The notes under the pieces were generated by a model, which worked only from the letters and a program-made list of their open reading frames with translations, was not told the DNA's origin and ran no database searches. Shown here piece after piece: positions 1 through 6,838 of a stretch of 8,720 bases of DNA; the stretch's first letter is position 1; each line of letters starts with the position of its first letter. Position numbers and translations under genes: made by a program. The stretch comes from CAZNFR01 sp964572225 (GTDB lineage: Bacteria; Bacteroidota; Bacteroidia; Bacteroidales; GCA-2748055). The stretch covers positions 1 to 8,720 of the forward strand of contig CAZNFR010000115.1 of assembly GCA_964572225.1 (NCBI GenBank), read 5' to 3'.

Positions 1-114
1 GGTTTAGGGGTTTAGGGGTTTAGGGGTTTAGGGGTTTAGGGGTTTAGGGGTTTAGGGGTTTAGAGGTTTAGGGGTTTAGGGGTTTAGGGGTTTAGGGGTT
101 TAGGGGTTTAGAGG
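1..114. repeat. Telomere-like tandem octamer array (TTTAGGGG)n
   Basis: From base 3 the sequence is 14 uninterrupted 8-bp units: 12 are TTTAGGGG and two (59-66 and 107-114) are TTTAGAGG. Bases 1-2 (GG) are the tail of another unit, so the array continues past the left edge and its full length is unknown. Every perfect unit supplies a run of four G on the plus strand, so the array could form intramolecular G-quadruplexes. It lies directly upstream of prfB, with only about 80 bp between array and start codon. Nothing suggests coding. The two single-base variants are eight units apart to the exact copy (48 bp), which hints at block duplication within the array. Confidence 0.97.
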
Positions 115-121
115 TTTACAC

Positions 122-145
122 AAATCCCTAAATCCCCAAATCCCC
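122..145. repeat. Three opposite-sense octamers (AAATCCCC)
   Basis: Immediately after the TTTAGGGG array come AAATCCCT, AAATCCCC and AAATCCCC, so the octamer period continues but with C-runs in place of G-runs on the same strand. The CCCTAAATCCCC stretch at 126-137 can pair with GGGGTTTAGGG of the array with one bulged base, so the array end can fold back on itself. The segment looks like an inverted or degenerated part of the same satellite. Confidence 0.75.
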
Positions 146-169
146 ATTCTTCTTATCCCCATTTTTCCC

Positions 170-177
170 TATCTTTA
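170..177 (+). promoter_or_regulatory. prfB: Possible -7 element for prfB
   Basis: TATCTTTA matches seven of eight positions of the Bacteroidetes -7 consensus TAnnTTTG, counting the two free positions. It would put the transcript start about 8-10 nt before the prfB ATG. No clear -33 TTG is seen at the usual spacing, where the C-rich tail of the repeat lies. Weak call. Confidence 0.25.
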
Positions 178-192
178 CCCAAAATTAACACA

Positions 193-1279
193 ATGATTTC
201 TACAGAAGACTACAAAGACCTCAGCAAGCGCCTGGATGCGTTAAGGAGGCATCTTTGACATCGATGGCAAACTAAATACCATTCAGGAAGAAGAAAAAAT
301 AACCCGGGAACCCGGATTTTGGGATGATCCCAGGGAGGCCGAAAAAAAACTCAAAGAGATTTCAAGACTGAAAAGCTGGACGGAAGGATACCGGAAAGTA
401 GCCACAAGCCTGGAAGAACTGCAGGTGATGATGGAATTCTATCAGGAGGGTGAGGCAGAGGAATCGGATCTCAACCGGCAATACGAGCAAACCCTTGAGA
501 TCATGGAAGACCTTGAATTCCGTAATATGCTGGGCAAAGAAGAAGACGAACTGGGTGCCATCCTGAAGATCAACGCCGGTGCAGGCGGAACCGAGAGCCA
601 GGATTGGGCCGAAATGCTGATGCGGATGTACCTGCGCTATGGAGAAAGGAATGGATACAAAATTAAAGAGATCAGCATGCTGCCCGGCGATGAAGCAGGA
701 ATTAAATCCGTTACCCTTGAATTTACCGGTGATTATGCATACGGGTATTTAAAGGCTGAAACCGGCGTCCACCGCCTGGTCAGAATATCCCCCTTCGATT
801 CCAACGCAAGAAGGCATACATCCTTTGCATCGGTTTTCGTTTCACCTGTGGTCGACGACGATATCGAGATCATCATCAATCCTTCTGATCTGGAATGGGA
901 TACTTTTCGTTCCAGCGGTGCCGGCGGACAAAATGTGAACAAGGTGGAAACCGGGGTTAGGGTCAGACATCTCCCCACCGGGATCACCGTCGAAAACACC
1001 GAAACCCGGAGTCAGGGTAAAAACCGCGATAACGCCATGCGCATTCTCCGTTCCCATCTCTACGAGCTGGAACTCCGAAAGAAAATGGAAAAGCAGGCCG
1101 AAATCGAAAATTCCAAGAAAAAGATAGAATGGGGCTCACAGATCCGGAATTATGTACTTCATCCCTATAAACTGGTGAAGGATCTCCGGACCAATACCGA
1201 AACCGGTAACGTACAGGACGTGCTCGACGGGAACATCAACCCCTTTATTAAGGCCTTTCTCATGGAATTTTCAAGCTAG
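193..1279 (+). CDS. prfB: Peptide chain release factor 2 (programmed +1 frameshift)
   Basis: RF2 terminates translation at UGA and UAA in the cytoplasm by triggering peptidyl-tRNA hydrolysis on the ribosome. The reading frame starts at ATG 193 (A-rich leader, no Shine-Dalgarno), runs 21 codons to CTT 253-255, meets TGA 256-258, and continues after skipping one base (T256) with GAC 257-259 to TAG 1277-1279. This gives about 361 residues, against 365 in E. coli RF2. Visible marks are the stop-codon-reading tripeptide SPF (about residues 199-201) and the catalytic GGQ loop (S-G-A-G-G-Q, GGQ about 244-246), both six residues earlier than in E. coli. SPF rather than PxT separates it from RF1. The terminal stop is UAG, which RF1 reads, so RF2 self-dependence is confined to the internal UGA. 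Its end is convergent with the TolC-family gene, with two bases between the stops. A call starting at ATG 425 would lose the N-terminal 77 residues. Confidence 0.96.
244..259 (+). promoter_or_regulatory. prfB: Programmed +1 frameshift site of prfB
   Basis: AGGAGG (244-249), three bases (CAT), then CTT TGA C (253-259). This is the layout of the E. coli prfB site (AGGGGG, three bases, CTT TGA C). The internal Shine-Dalgarno-like hexamer, the slippery CTT codon, the weak TGA C stop context and the resumption of RF2-like protein in the +1 frame (D-I-D-G-K) all agree. In the known mechanism, low RF2 makes the ribosome pause at UGA and slip to the +1 frame, so RF2 controls its own synthesis. Confidence 0.95.
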
Positions 1280-1281
1280 CC

Positions 1282-2772
1282 CTAATCCTCAATAGCCGGA
1301 TTGGTGTAGTCAATTTTCCGGTTCATTTCAAAATCGTAGAGCGTCAGAATTCTGAGATTGAAGTAAGCTACCCAGTAATCTTCCAGGGATTCTATGTAGT
1401 CTCTTTTTGCCGACTCACGCTCCTGTAGGCTAATATTCAGATCGGTAATACTGATCTCCCCGTTTTGAAACTTACGGAGGGCAATCTGATATCCGTTCCC
1501 CGCAACCTTGTCGGCTTCCTCGGCAGTGGTAAGCTGGTCCCTGAGCAACCCGAACTGCTCTACCTGCACGATCACCTCCCGTTCAAAATCCATCTTATCC
1601 TGCTGGACATCATAAACGATCAAATCACGCTCCGATTCGGCCAGTCTGACAGCCGAAGCAGAACGACCCCAATCCAGTATGGGAACACTAAGGGTGAGTC
1701 TTATGATCTGTTCCGTCTCTGTGTTTTCATAAACTTCAGGTAATAAAGGGGCGCTGTTTGAAACTCCGTAGCTACCTCTAAGCGTGGCACTAAGCCCTGA
1801 ATTTCTTTTGGCCTCTTCAAGCTCCCTTTCTGCCATAAGCAACCTGCGCTCGAATAGCGGGGTTTCCTTCCGGTTTGCCTTTGCCTCCGTAAGAGCCTTC
1901 TGGGGATCTATTTCAAAAAGTATCATATTCAGCGGAATAGTTAAACCTATCACCTCCTCCTGGTCCAGCCCAATGTAAGATTTCAATTCAAAATCTGCGT
2001 TTTTCAGATCCATTCTAGCCTTATTGAGTGCCTTTCTTGCGTTAAAGACGGAGAGCTGAATGCGTGAAAAATCATTTTCGGAGATCTGTCCCAATGCCCT
2101 TTTGGCCTCCGCAATCTTGAGATTATCCTGACTGTTTTTCAGGTTGCTTTGAGCCAGACTGAAATTTGTTTGAACCTTCAGATACTGAAAAAACCGGATC
2201 GTAGATCGTAACGAAATTTCTTCTATGGATTCTACAAAATTTTTGTTGGCTTCTTCATATACCAAGGGTTCAGTCCTTTTGGACCACTTCATCCAGTTAT
2301 ACGCAAAAATAGGCTGAACAAAACCGACAGAGAAAGGAGTACCCGAAAATTCCAGGGTATTGTTGTTAAAATCCTCTATGCGAAACAAAGATGTGGCAGC
2401 ATATACACTGGTTCCCAGTTGTGGGATGGATTGATTAAGAGAAAGACTCGCAGAGGTTTGCAGATTCGATATTTGCTTGAACTGAAAACTCCCGTCCGGT
2501 TGCTGCACAGGCGTAGTGGTTTGCTGGTAATTGGGGAGATCCCCTCTCAGCATAAGCTGGGGGCGGAACCTGGACTGAAAATTTTTCCACCGCCAGAAAT
2601 AATTCACATTCTGGTTCTGAACATTTTTAACGGCAGAAGACTGGCTGATGGCCAGGTCAACAACATTTCTTAAACTAAGATACAGGGTATCTCCCTCTTG
2701 TGCCATACAATTCTTCCCTGGTACCATCCAGGTAAAAAATACTAAAAAAAATACTCCCTTACGGATTAACAT
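1282..2772 (-). CDS. TolC-family outer-membrane efflux protein
   Basis: An outer-membrane channel component of a tripartite export system, 496 residues (E. coli TolC precursor is 493). Residues 1 to about 25 form a signal peptide: basic start, hydrophobic F/V/L stretch, then a C-M-A-Q end typical of Bacteroidetes cleavage sites. The mature part has two related halves of the OEP family, roughly 30-240 and 260-470. Each has long helical segments rich in A, L, E, K, Q and N (for example the N-D-F-S-R-I-Q-L-S-V-F-N-A-R-K region near 230-260) and aromatic beta-strand segments (near 100-165 and 330-370). ATG at 2772-2770 is the only sensible start and gives the signal peptide. It follows the adaptor gene by 15 bp and is probably transcribed with it. 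Its substrate is not indicated, because no pump gene is adjacent. Confidence 0.9.
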   Translation of the reverse strand: MLIRKGVFFLVFFTWMVPGKNCMAQEGDTLYLSLRNVVDLAISQSSAVKNVQNQNVNYFWRWKNFQSRFRPQLMLRGDLPNYQQTTTPVQQPDGSFQFKQISNLQTSASLSLNQSIPQLGTSVYAATSLFRIEDFNNNTLEFSGTPFSVGFVQPIFAYNWMKWSKRTEPLVYEEANKNFVESIEEISLRSTIRFFQYLKVQTNFSLAQSNLKNSQDNLKIAEAKRALGQISENDFSRIQLSVFNARKALNKARMDLKNADFELKSYIGLDQEEVIGLTIPLNMILFEIDPQKALTEAKANRKETPLFERRLLMAERELEEAKRNSGLSATLRGSYGVSNSAPLLPEVYENTETEQIIRLTLSVPILDWGRSASAVRLAESERDLIVYDVQQDKMDFEREVIVQVEQFGLLRDQLTTAEEADKVAGNGYQIALRKFQNGEISITDLNISLQERESAKRDYIESLEDYWVAYFNLRILTLYDFEMNRKIDYTNPAIED

Positions 2773-2787
2773 ATTCCAAAAAAATTT

Positions 2788-4023
2788 CTAATTCTCAATT
2801 TCTACCTCTTTCATATGTCTGAACGAGGAAACATCCGAAGTTATTACCCTGTCCCCCTTCTCCAGTCCGGATACAATCTCAATATAGTCGGTCCCCTTCA
2901 GACCCGTGATCACTTCCCTTCTCAGGGCTTTGTTTCCGTTAATAATGAACATGTTCTGGCGCTCAGAATTGTCGAATGCCTGACTCCGCGGTACTCTCAG
3001 CACACTGTCGCGCGATGAAGTAACCACGTTCAGATCAATTTTCATATTGGGGATAAGACTGGGATTGCTGCTTTCTTCCAGGAAAACCTCAAAATTCACC
3101 TTGTTATTCTCAATTACCGGCAGCACCCTTCCAATCTGCCCCGGCAGTGGCTCATTATCGACCCAGGCATAAACCCTGCCCCCCGTTTTTACCACATCGG
3201 CATACTGTTCATCGATCGATGCAGAAATCTTAAAAGAGGTCATATCCGACATCTGCACCAGAAGTTCACCGGAATTGAATTTTTCCCCTTCCTTCCCGTA
3301 AATGTTCAACACAATCCCTGCCGAAGGAGCTTTGATGATCATTTCCCTCAAAGACTCCTTTTTGTCTTCAACCTCCTTTTCCTTCATCCTGATCTGAAGC
3401 TGAAGCCCCTCCTCTTCCGCATCGAGTTGCTGGAGCCGTATGGAGTTTTTCTGCTGAACGGTCTCCAGTTCCTTTTCGGCCATTACCAGTTCCTGCCGGG
3501 TCTTGGCAATTCTGGCAGGGGAAATCCCTCCAACATCAAGCAACTGCTCCTGATCTGCCAACTCAGACTGGATGGAGGCGATCTTAAGCTTCCGGGTCTC
3601 TACATTGTAATCCAGATCAACCCTGGTACTCCGCGCATTCAGACGGTTCTTCCGAAGATTGTTCCGCATCACCGCCAGCTGATCCTCTGCATTCTCAATG
3701 TCTTTCTGAAGACTCTCGGTATCGAGCAAGAGGATCACCTCACCGGCTTTGACATGACTTCCCGGACTGTTAAGGATACGTTCGATCACCCCTCCGGTGG
3801 AACTCCGCAACAATACTTCATTCTCAGGGACTACGCTTCCCTGCGCTTCAAGGGTTCGCATTACGGGACCGGTTTCCACCAACGCAGTTTCAAACTGGCC
3901 TGGGACCAGACGGGTAGGAATCACAAACCTGAAGGTGTAATAGGCCGCAAACATCATTAGTATGACTACTGCAGCAGCACCGGTATAATATATTTTTTTC
4001 TTCACGAAATAAGGATTTAGCAA
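2788..4023 (-). CDS. Periplasmic adaptor (HlyD/MacA/RND membrane-fusion family)
   Basis: The periplasmic bridge between an inner-membrane pump and the TolC-type channel encoded just downstream. Of 411 residues, about 13-34 form one membrane anchor. Residues 60-101 are the first half of the lipoyl/barrel-sandwich domain (G-S-V-V-P-E-N-E-V, then S-P-G-S-H-V-K-A-G-E-V-I-L-L-L-D). Residues about 102-226 are a long charged alpha-hairpin coiled coil, and 229-260 the second lipoyl half (I-I-K-A-P-S-A-G-I-V). A beta-barrel (about 262-340) and a membrane-proximal C-terminal domain follow. The long hairpin and single anchor fit adaptors of MacB-like ABC exporters as well as RND ones, so the pump class is open. 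The start drawn is TTG 4023-4021; no ATG exists back to the stop at 4056-4054. GTG at 4005-4003 (giving M-K-K-K-I-Y-Y) is a good alternative. No inner-membrane transporter gene is linked in this window. Confidence 0.88.
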   Translation of the reverse strand: MLNPYFVKKKIYYTGAAAVVILMMFAAYYTFRFVIPTRLVPGQFETALVETGPVMRTLEAQGSVVPENEVLLRSSTGGVIERILNSPGSHVKAGEVILLLDTESLQKDIENAEDQLAVMRNNLRKNRLNARSTRVDLDYNVETRKLKIASIQSELADQEQLLDVGGISPARIAKTRQELVMAEKELETVQQKNSIRLQQLDAEEEGLQLQIRMKEKEVEDKKESLREMIIKAPSAGIVLNIYGKEGEKFNSGELLVQMSDMTSFKISASIDEQYADVVKTGGRVYAWVDNEPLPGQIGRVLPVIENNKVNFEVFLEESSNPSLIPNMKIDLNVVTSSRDSVLRVPRSQAFDNSERQNMFIINGNKALRREVITGLKGTDYIEIVSGLEKGDRVITSDVSSFRHMKEVEIEN

Positions 4024-4032
4024 TGTTAAGTC

Positions 4033-4140
4033 CGGAAATCCCGTCGGATTCTCTTACTGTCGGAAATCCGGTCCGATAAAATTACACAATAACGATGGAT
4101 TATGAAATTGGATTTCCTTCCGATAAAACCGGATTTCGGG
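4033..4140 (-). promoter_or_regulatory. Clustered inverted GGAAATCC motifs in adaptor leader
   Basis: Two copies of GGAAATCC (4034-4041, 4062-4069) face a reverse copy GGATTTCC (4110-4117) and a near-copy GGATTTCG (4131-4138). GAAATCCGGT (4063-4072) and ACCGGATTTC (4128-4137) are perfect 10-base complements. TCCGATAAAA is also directly repeated (4072-4081 and 4119-4128). Several pairings exclude each other, so this could be an alternative-hairpin leader of the adaptor-TolC transcript or a set of operator sites. Function is inferred only from position and symmetry. Confidence 0.45.
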
Positions 4141-4154
4141 GTCCTTAGAAAAAA

Positions 4155-4183
4155 CAAATGTTGGTATAGTTGATCAGGTACAA
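4155..4183 (-). promoter_or_regulatory. Possible promoter of the adaptor-TolC unit
   Basis: On the minus strand a TTG (4183-4181) is followed after 18 bases by AACATTTG (4162-4155), which misses only the first T of TAnnTTTG. A start near 4150 would give a leader of roughly 125 bases containing all the inverted motifs at 4033-4140. Speculative. Confidence 0.25.
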
Positions 4184-4292
4184 AAATACCTTCTTTTTGC
4201 AAATACCATGAACAATAAGCATTTGTTTTGTTAAACATACCGGGTACAAATTGTCCCATCGCCTTTTTATTCAGACCCAGAGGATTTTTTGA

Positions 4293-4300
4293 TAAATTTG
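4293..4300 (+). promoter_or_regulatory. Perfect TAnnTTTG -7 element for the lipoprotein-fumC unit
   Basis: TAAATTTG matches the Bacteroidetes -7 consensus at every fixed position. Transcription would begin around 4305-4310, about 70 bases before ATG 4378. A start there would leave the upstream in-frame ATG at 4309 at the very 5' end of the message, which supports ATG 4378 as the true start. No good -33 TTG is visible, so confidence is moderate. Confidence 0.4.
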
Positions 4301-4377
4301 AAGCTTAAATGGGAAGATTTTTTCAAACTTCTCAGCCCCCGGGTCGTAGTATCAGTTCATTCACTAAATCAACATGT

Positions 4378-4875
4378 ATGAAACGAGTATCAAAACATTC
4401 CCCTTCCTTTATGAGGATTATTGCGACCGGACTGATCCTTTGCACACTTAGTCTGATTTCCTGTGAGAAAGATGAAGATTTCCACCAGATCTCCAACGTG
4501 GAAAGAAGCATTCATAACGGGATCAACGATTTCAGGGAGGACCAGGGATTGAACCGGTTGGTAGAGCAATTCCTGCTTTTTAAGGATGCCAGGGATATCA
4601 GCAACGGACTGGCCAATGGAACATACCAGCCTGGCAGCGACGACATTTCCGCAAAGGTACAGGAAATATCGGCCAATCTGGGAGGTTCCGGAAGCGGGTG
4701 GATCACCCTTGTCTCCTCAACCAACAATCCCGATTCAATTGTACACACACTGCTGGAGGATGAATCCACAGCTAACATCTATAAACTTACCTACACTCAA
4801 TCCGGTGTGGGGATGAGCGAGGGCAGCGACGGACTCTTCTATATCTGTCATGTCCTGATCAACATTCCGGATTAA
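4378..4875 (+). CDS. CAP/SCP-like surface lipoprotein
   Basis: A predicted lipoprotein of 165 residues. ATG 4378 gives a basic N-terminus, a hydrophobic stretch and the lipobox L-I-S-C, with Cys29 (4462-4464) as the lipidation site. The next residues, E-K-D-E-D, fit the X-K-(D/E)2 lipoprotein export signal described for Bacteroidetes, so surface display is likely. The rest resembles a small bacterial CAP (PR-1/SCP) domain: a helix around I-N-D-F-R-E-D-Q-G-L-N-R-L, a central I-V-H-T-L-L-E-D-E-S-T-A-N-I segment where canonical members have a Ser-x-x-His-x-x-Asn-Ile-like motif, then S-G-V-G-M-S and a Y-I-C-H-V strand. The usual CAP metal-binding His/Glu residues are not recognisable, so this would be a degenerate member. 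ATG 4309 adds 23 polar residues ahead of the signal peptide and ATG 4411 is a shorter alternative. fumC follows by 15 bp, suggesting cotranscription. The biological role is unknown. Confidence 0.72.
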   Translation: MKRVSKHSPSFMRIIATGLILCTLSLISCEKDEDFHQISNVERSIHNGINDFREDQGLNRLVEQFLLFKDARDISNGLANGTYQPGSDDISAKVQEISANLGGSGSGWITLVSSTNNPDSIVHTLLEDESTANIYKLTYTQSGVGMSEGSDGLFYICHVLINIPD

Positions 4876-4890
4876 CAAAAAACAACAGCC

Positions 4891-6282
4891 ATGCAATACA
4901 GAACAGAAAAGGATACCATGGGTCCGGTTGAAGTACCGGCCGACAAGTACTGGGGTGCGCAAACCCAGCGTTCCATCAATAATTTCAAGATTGGTGACGG
5001 CAAAATGCCCATAGAGATTATCCATGCCTTTGCCTATCTGAAAAAGGCAGCAGCCCTCACAAATCAGGAGCTGGGTGTCCTGGAGGAGAAAAAGTCCGGA
5101 CTGATCGCACGGGTCTGTGATGAGATCCTTTCCGGAATGCACGATGATCAGTTTCCTTTGGTTGTATGGCAAACCGGCTCCGGCACACAGTCGAACATGA
5201 ACACCAACGAGGTGATCGCCAATCGTGCCCATGTGCTGGAAGGAAACAAACTGGGTGAAGGTACCCGGCTTATACACCCCAACGACGACGTAAACAAATC
5301 CCAGTCATCCAACGATACTTTTCCCACAGCCATGCACATAGCCGCATACAAAATGCTGGTGGAAACGACCATTCCCGGGGTGGAGAAACTTAGGGATGCG
5401 TTAAAGGAAAAATCCGAAGACTTTAAAGACATTGTCAAGATAGGCCGTACCCATTGGATGGATGCGACACCGCTTACCCTCGGACAGGAATTCTCGGGCT
5501 ACGTATCCCAGCTCGATCACGGATTGAAAGCCGTCAGGAACTGCCTGGACCATCTGAGTGAGATCGCTCTGGGGGGCACGGCCGTGGGAACCGGGATCAA
5601 TACTCCCAAAGGCTATTCGGATAAAGTGGCCGAAAACATTGCTAAACTTACCGGGCTTCCTTTCCGGACTGCCGAAAACAAATTCGAATCACTCGCGGCT
5701 CACGATGCCATCGTGGAGGCATCCGGCGCCCTGAAGACCCTGGCTGCAAGCCTGATGAAGATCGGAAACGACATCCGGGTTCTTGCCTCCGGTCCCCGCA
5801 GCGGCATAGGTGAAATATTCATTCCCGCCAACGAGCCCGGCTCCTCCATCATGCCGGGTAAAGTTAATCCGACCCAGGCCGAAGCGATCACCATGGTCTG
5901 CGCCCAGGTGATGGGGAACGATGTGGCCATCAATTTCGGGGGAAGCAACGGTCAGTTCGAACTGAACGTTTTTAAACCCATGATGATCCGGAATTTTCTT
6001 GAATCGGCGAGACTGATCGGTGATGCCTGTGTATCTTTCACCGACCATTGTGTTTCGGACATTGAACCGAACCACGACAGACTGAAGATCAATCTTGAAA
6101 ACTCATTGATGCTGGTGACCGCCCTCAATACCCACATTGGGTATGAAAAAGCCGCAGAGATTGCCAAGAAAGCCTTCAAAGACAATTCCACGCTTCGGGA
6201 AGCAGCCCTGGACCTGGGGTATCTTACCTCCGAAGAATTTGATGAATGGGTGGATCCTAAGAAAATGATCGGTGAAAAATAA
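4891..6282 (+). CDS. fumC: Class II fumarate hydratase
   Basis: Interconverts fumarate and L-malate in the TCA cycle (or its reductive branch) as an iron-independent cytoplasmic homotetramer of the aspartase/fumarase superfamily. It has 463 residues; E. coli FumC has 467. The landmarks are in order: S-G-T-Q-S-N-M-N-T-N-E (about 97-107), H-P-N-D-D-V-N-K-S-Q-S-S-N-D, the G-R-T-H region with His188, the G-T-A-V-G-T-G-I-N region, and the signature G-S-S-I-M-P-G-K-V-N-P with catalytic Ser318 in its mobile loop. His188 and Ser318 carry the same numbers as in E. coli FumC. After His188 it reads W-M-D where E. coli has L-Q-D. The G-S-S-x-M-P signature is shared with aspartase and argininosuccinate lyase, but the overall sequence is fumarase. 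It lies 15 bp after the lipoprotein gene without a visible promoter of its own, and the next gene starts inside its last codons. Confidence 0.97.
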   Translation: MQYRTEKDTMGPVEVPADKYWGAQTQRSINNFKIGDGKMPIEIIHAFAYLKKAAALTNQELGVLEEKKSGLIARVCDEILSGMHDDQFPLVVWQTGSGTQSNMNTNEVIANRAHVLEGNKLGEGTRLIHPNDDVNKSQSSNDTFPTAMHIAAYKMLVETTIPGVEKLRDALKEKSEDFKDIVKIGRTHWMDATPLTLGQEFSGYVSQLDHGLKAVRNCLDHLSEIALGGTAVGTGINTPKGYSDKVAENIAKLTGLPFRTAENKFESLAAHDAIVEASGALKTLAASLMKIGNDIRVLASGPRSGIGEIFIPANEPGSSIMPGKVNPTQAEAITMVCAQVMGNDVAINFGGSNGQFELNVFKPMMIRNFLESARLIGDACVSFTDHCVSDIEPNHDRLKINLENSLMLVTALNTHIGYEKAAEIAKKAFKDNSTLREAALDLGYLTSEEFDEWVDPKKMIGEK

Positions 6283-6817
6283 TCCCTCGGAAAAGGAATT
6301 CAGGGATCAGTTGCTGCAGGAACTTTCCCATTTCAACATGCACTACGTGGCAAAGGCAGCAGGGAATGATCCCGGGAACCTGGAAAAGATCATCTCCCTG
6401 ATGCTCAATGACCATGATCCGGTCCCTCCCAGGGCAGCCTGGGTGGCGGAGATCATCTCGGCCGAAAATCCCGGACTGATAGAACCCTGGATACCAGCCA
6501 TCATAGAAAAGATGAATGCCTTCACCCATCCCGGCACAAGAAGGAATACCCTGAAAATCCTGGAAAGGCATAAGGTCGAAGATGAAGACCTTCAGGGTTT
6601 GCTCATCGAAACCTGTTTTCAGTGGATCTCCGACCGGAAAAAAACTACGGCAGTGAAAGTCTTCGCCATGCAGATCATCGCCAATTATCTGACCGATTAC
6701 CCCGAGCTTGGGTATGAACTGAGCGAGATTATCAGAGAACAATTCCCTGACTCCAGTCCGGGGTTTAAAAACCGCGGACAGAAAATCCTGGATTATATTC
6801 AGAAAGTGTGCCGGTAA
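6272..6817 (+). CDS. Conserved hypothetical helical-repeat (HEAT-like) protein
   Basis: A 181-residue, all-helical, soluble protein with no signal peptide or membrane segment. It reads as successive helix pairs of about 35-40 residues: N-L-E-K-I-I-S-L-M-L-N-D, P-P-R-A-A-W-V-A-E-I-I-S, L-I-E-P-W-I-P-A-I-I-E-K-M, R-R-N-T-L-K-I-L-E-R-H, then T-A-V-K-V-F-A-M-Q-I-I-A-N-Y and P-E-L-G-Y-E-L-S-E-I-I. The P-x-x-R-A-A-W and V-K-V-F-A-M-Q-I patterns look like HEAT/ARM repeats, so protein binding is a reasonable guess. No catalytic motif is seen. GTG 6272-6274 is the only usable start, because a stop in this frame lies at 6266-6268 and the next ATG is 22 codons in. The start overlaps the fumC end by 11 nt, suggesting translational coupling. 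No function can be assigned. Confidence 0.8.
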   Translation: MKNNPSEKEFRDQLLQELSHFNMHYVAKAAGNDPGNLEKIISLMLNDHDPVPPRAAWVAEIISAENPGLIEPWIPAIIEKMNAFTHPGTRRNTLKILERHKVEDEDLQGLLIETCFQWISDRKKTTAVKVFAMQIIANYLTDYPELGYELSEIIREQFPDSSPGFKNRGQKILDYIQKVCR

Positions 6818-6838
6818 ACCCCCTCAGGCATTGGGGTT
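6817..6838. terminator. Weak hairpin between convergent genes
   Basis: AACCCC (6817-6822) and GGGGTT (6833-6838) can form a 6-bp stem with a 10-base loop across the stop-codon junction of two convergent genes. No T-run follows on either strand, so it is at best a poor intrinsic terminator. Confidence 0.25.

Noticed and set aside
1..145. CRISPR array or true chromosome telomere
   Set aside because: Units are 8 bp and contiguous with no spacers, so it is not CRISPR. The sequence continues into ordinary genes on one side and is open on the other, so nothing shows a chromosome end.
425..1279. prfB starting at ATG 425 as a shortened release factor
   Set aside because: RF2-like sequence continues upstream in the same frame to 257 and joins the 193-255 segment through a classical frameshift site.
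4026..4259. 77-codon minus-strand frame upstream of the adaptor
   Set aside because: It lies over the inverted-motif leader and has no domain, signal or compositional support. It would also occupy the promoter region.
4309..4377. Extended N-terminus of the CAP-like lipoprotein from ATG 4309
   Set aside because: It would place 23 polar residues ahead of a normal lipoprotein signal peptide and lies only nine bases after a perfect -7 element.
4735..5277. 180-codon minus-strand frame over the lipoprotein end and fumC start
   Set aside because: It is antisense to well-supported coding sequence and its translation resembles no protein family.
6817..6838. Strong bidirectional terminator between convergent genes
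   Set aside because: The stem is only six pairs with a ten-base loop and no T-run follows on either strand, so it is kept only as a low-confidence feature.
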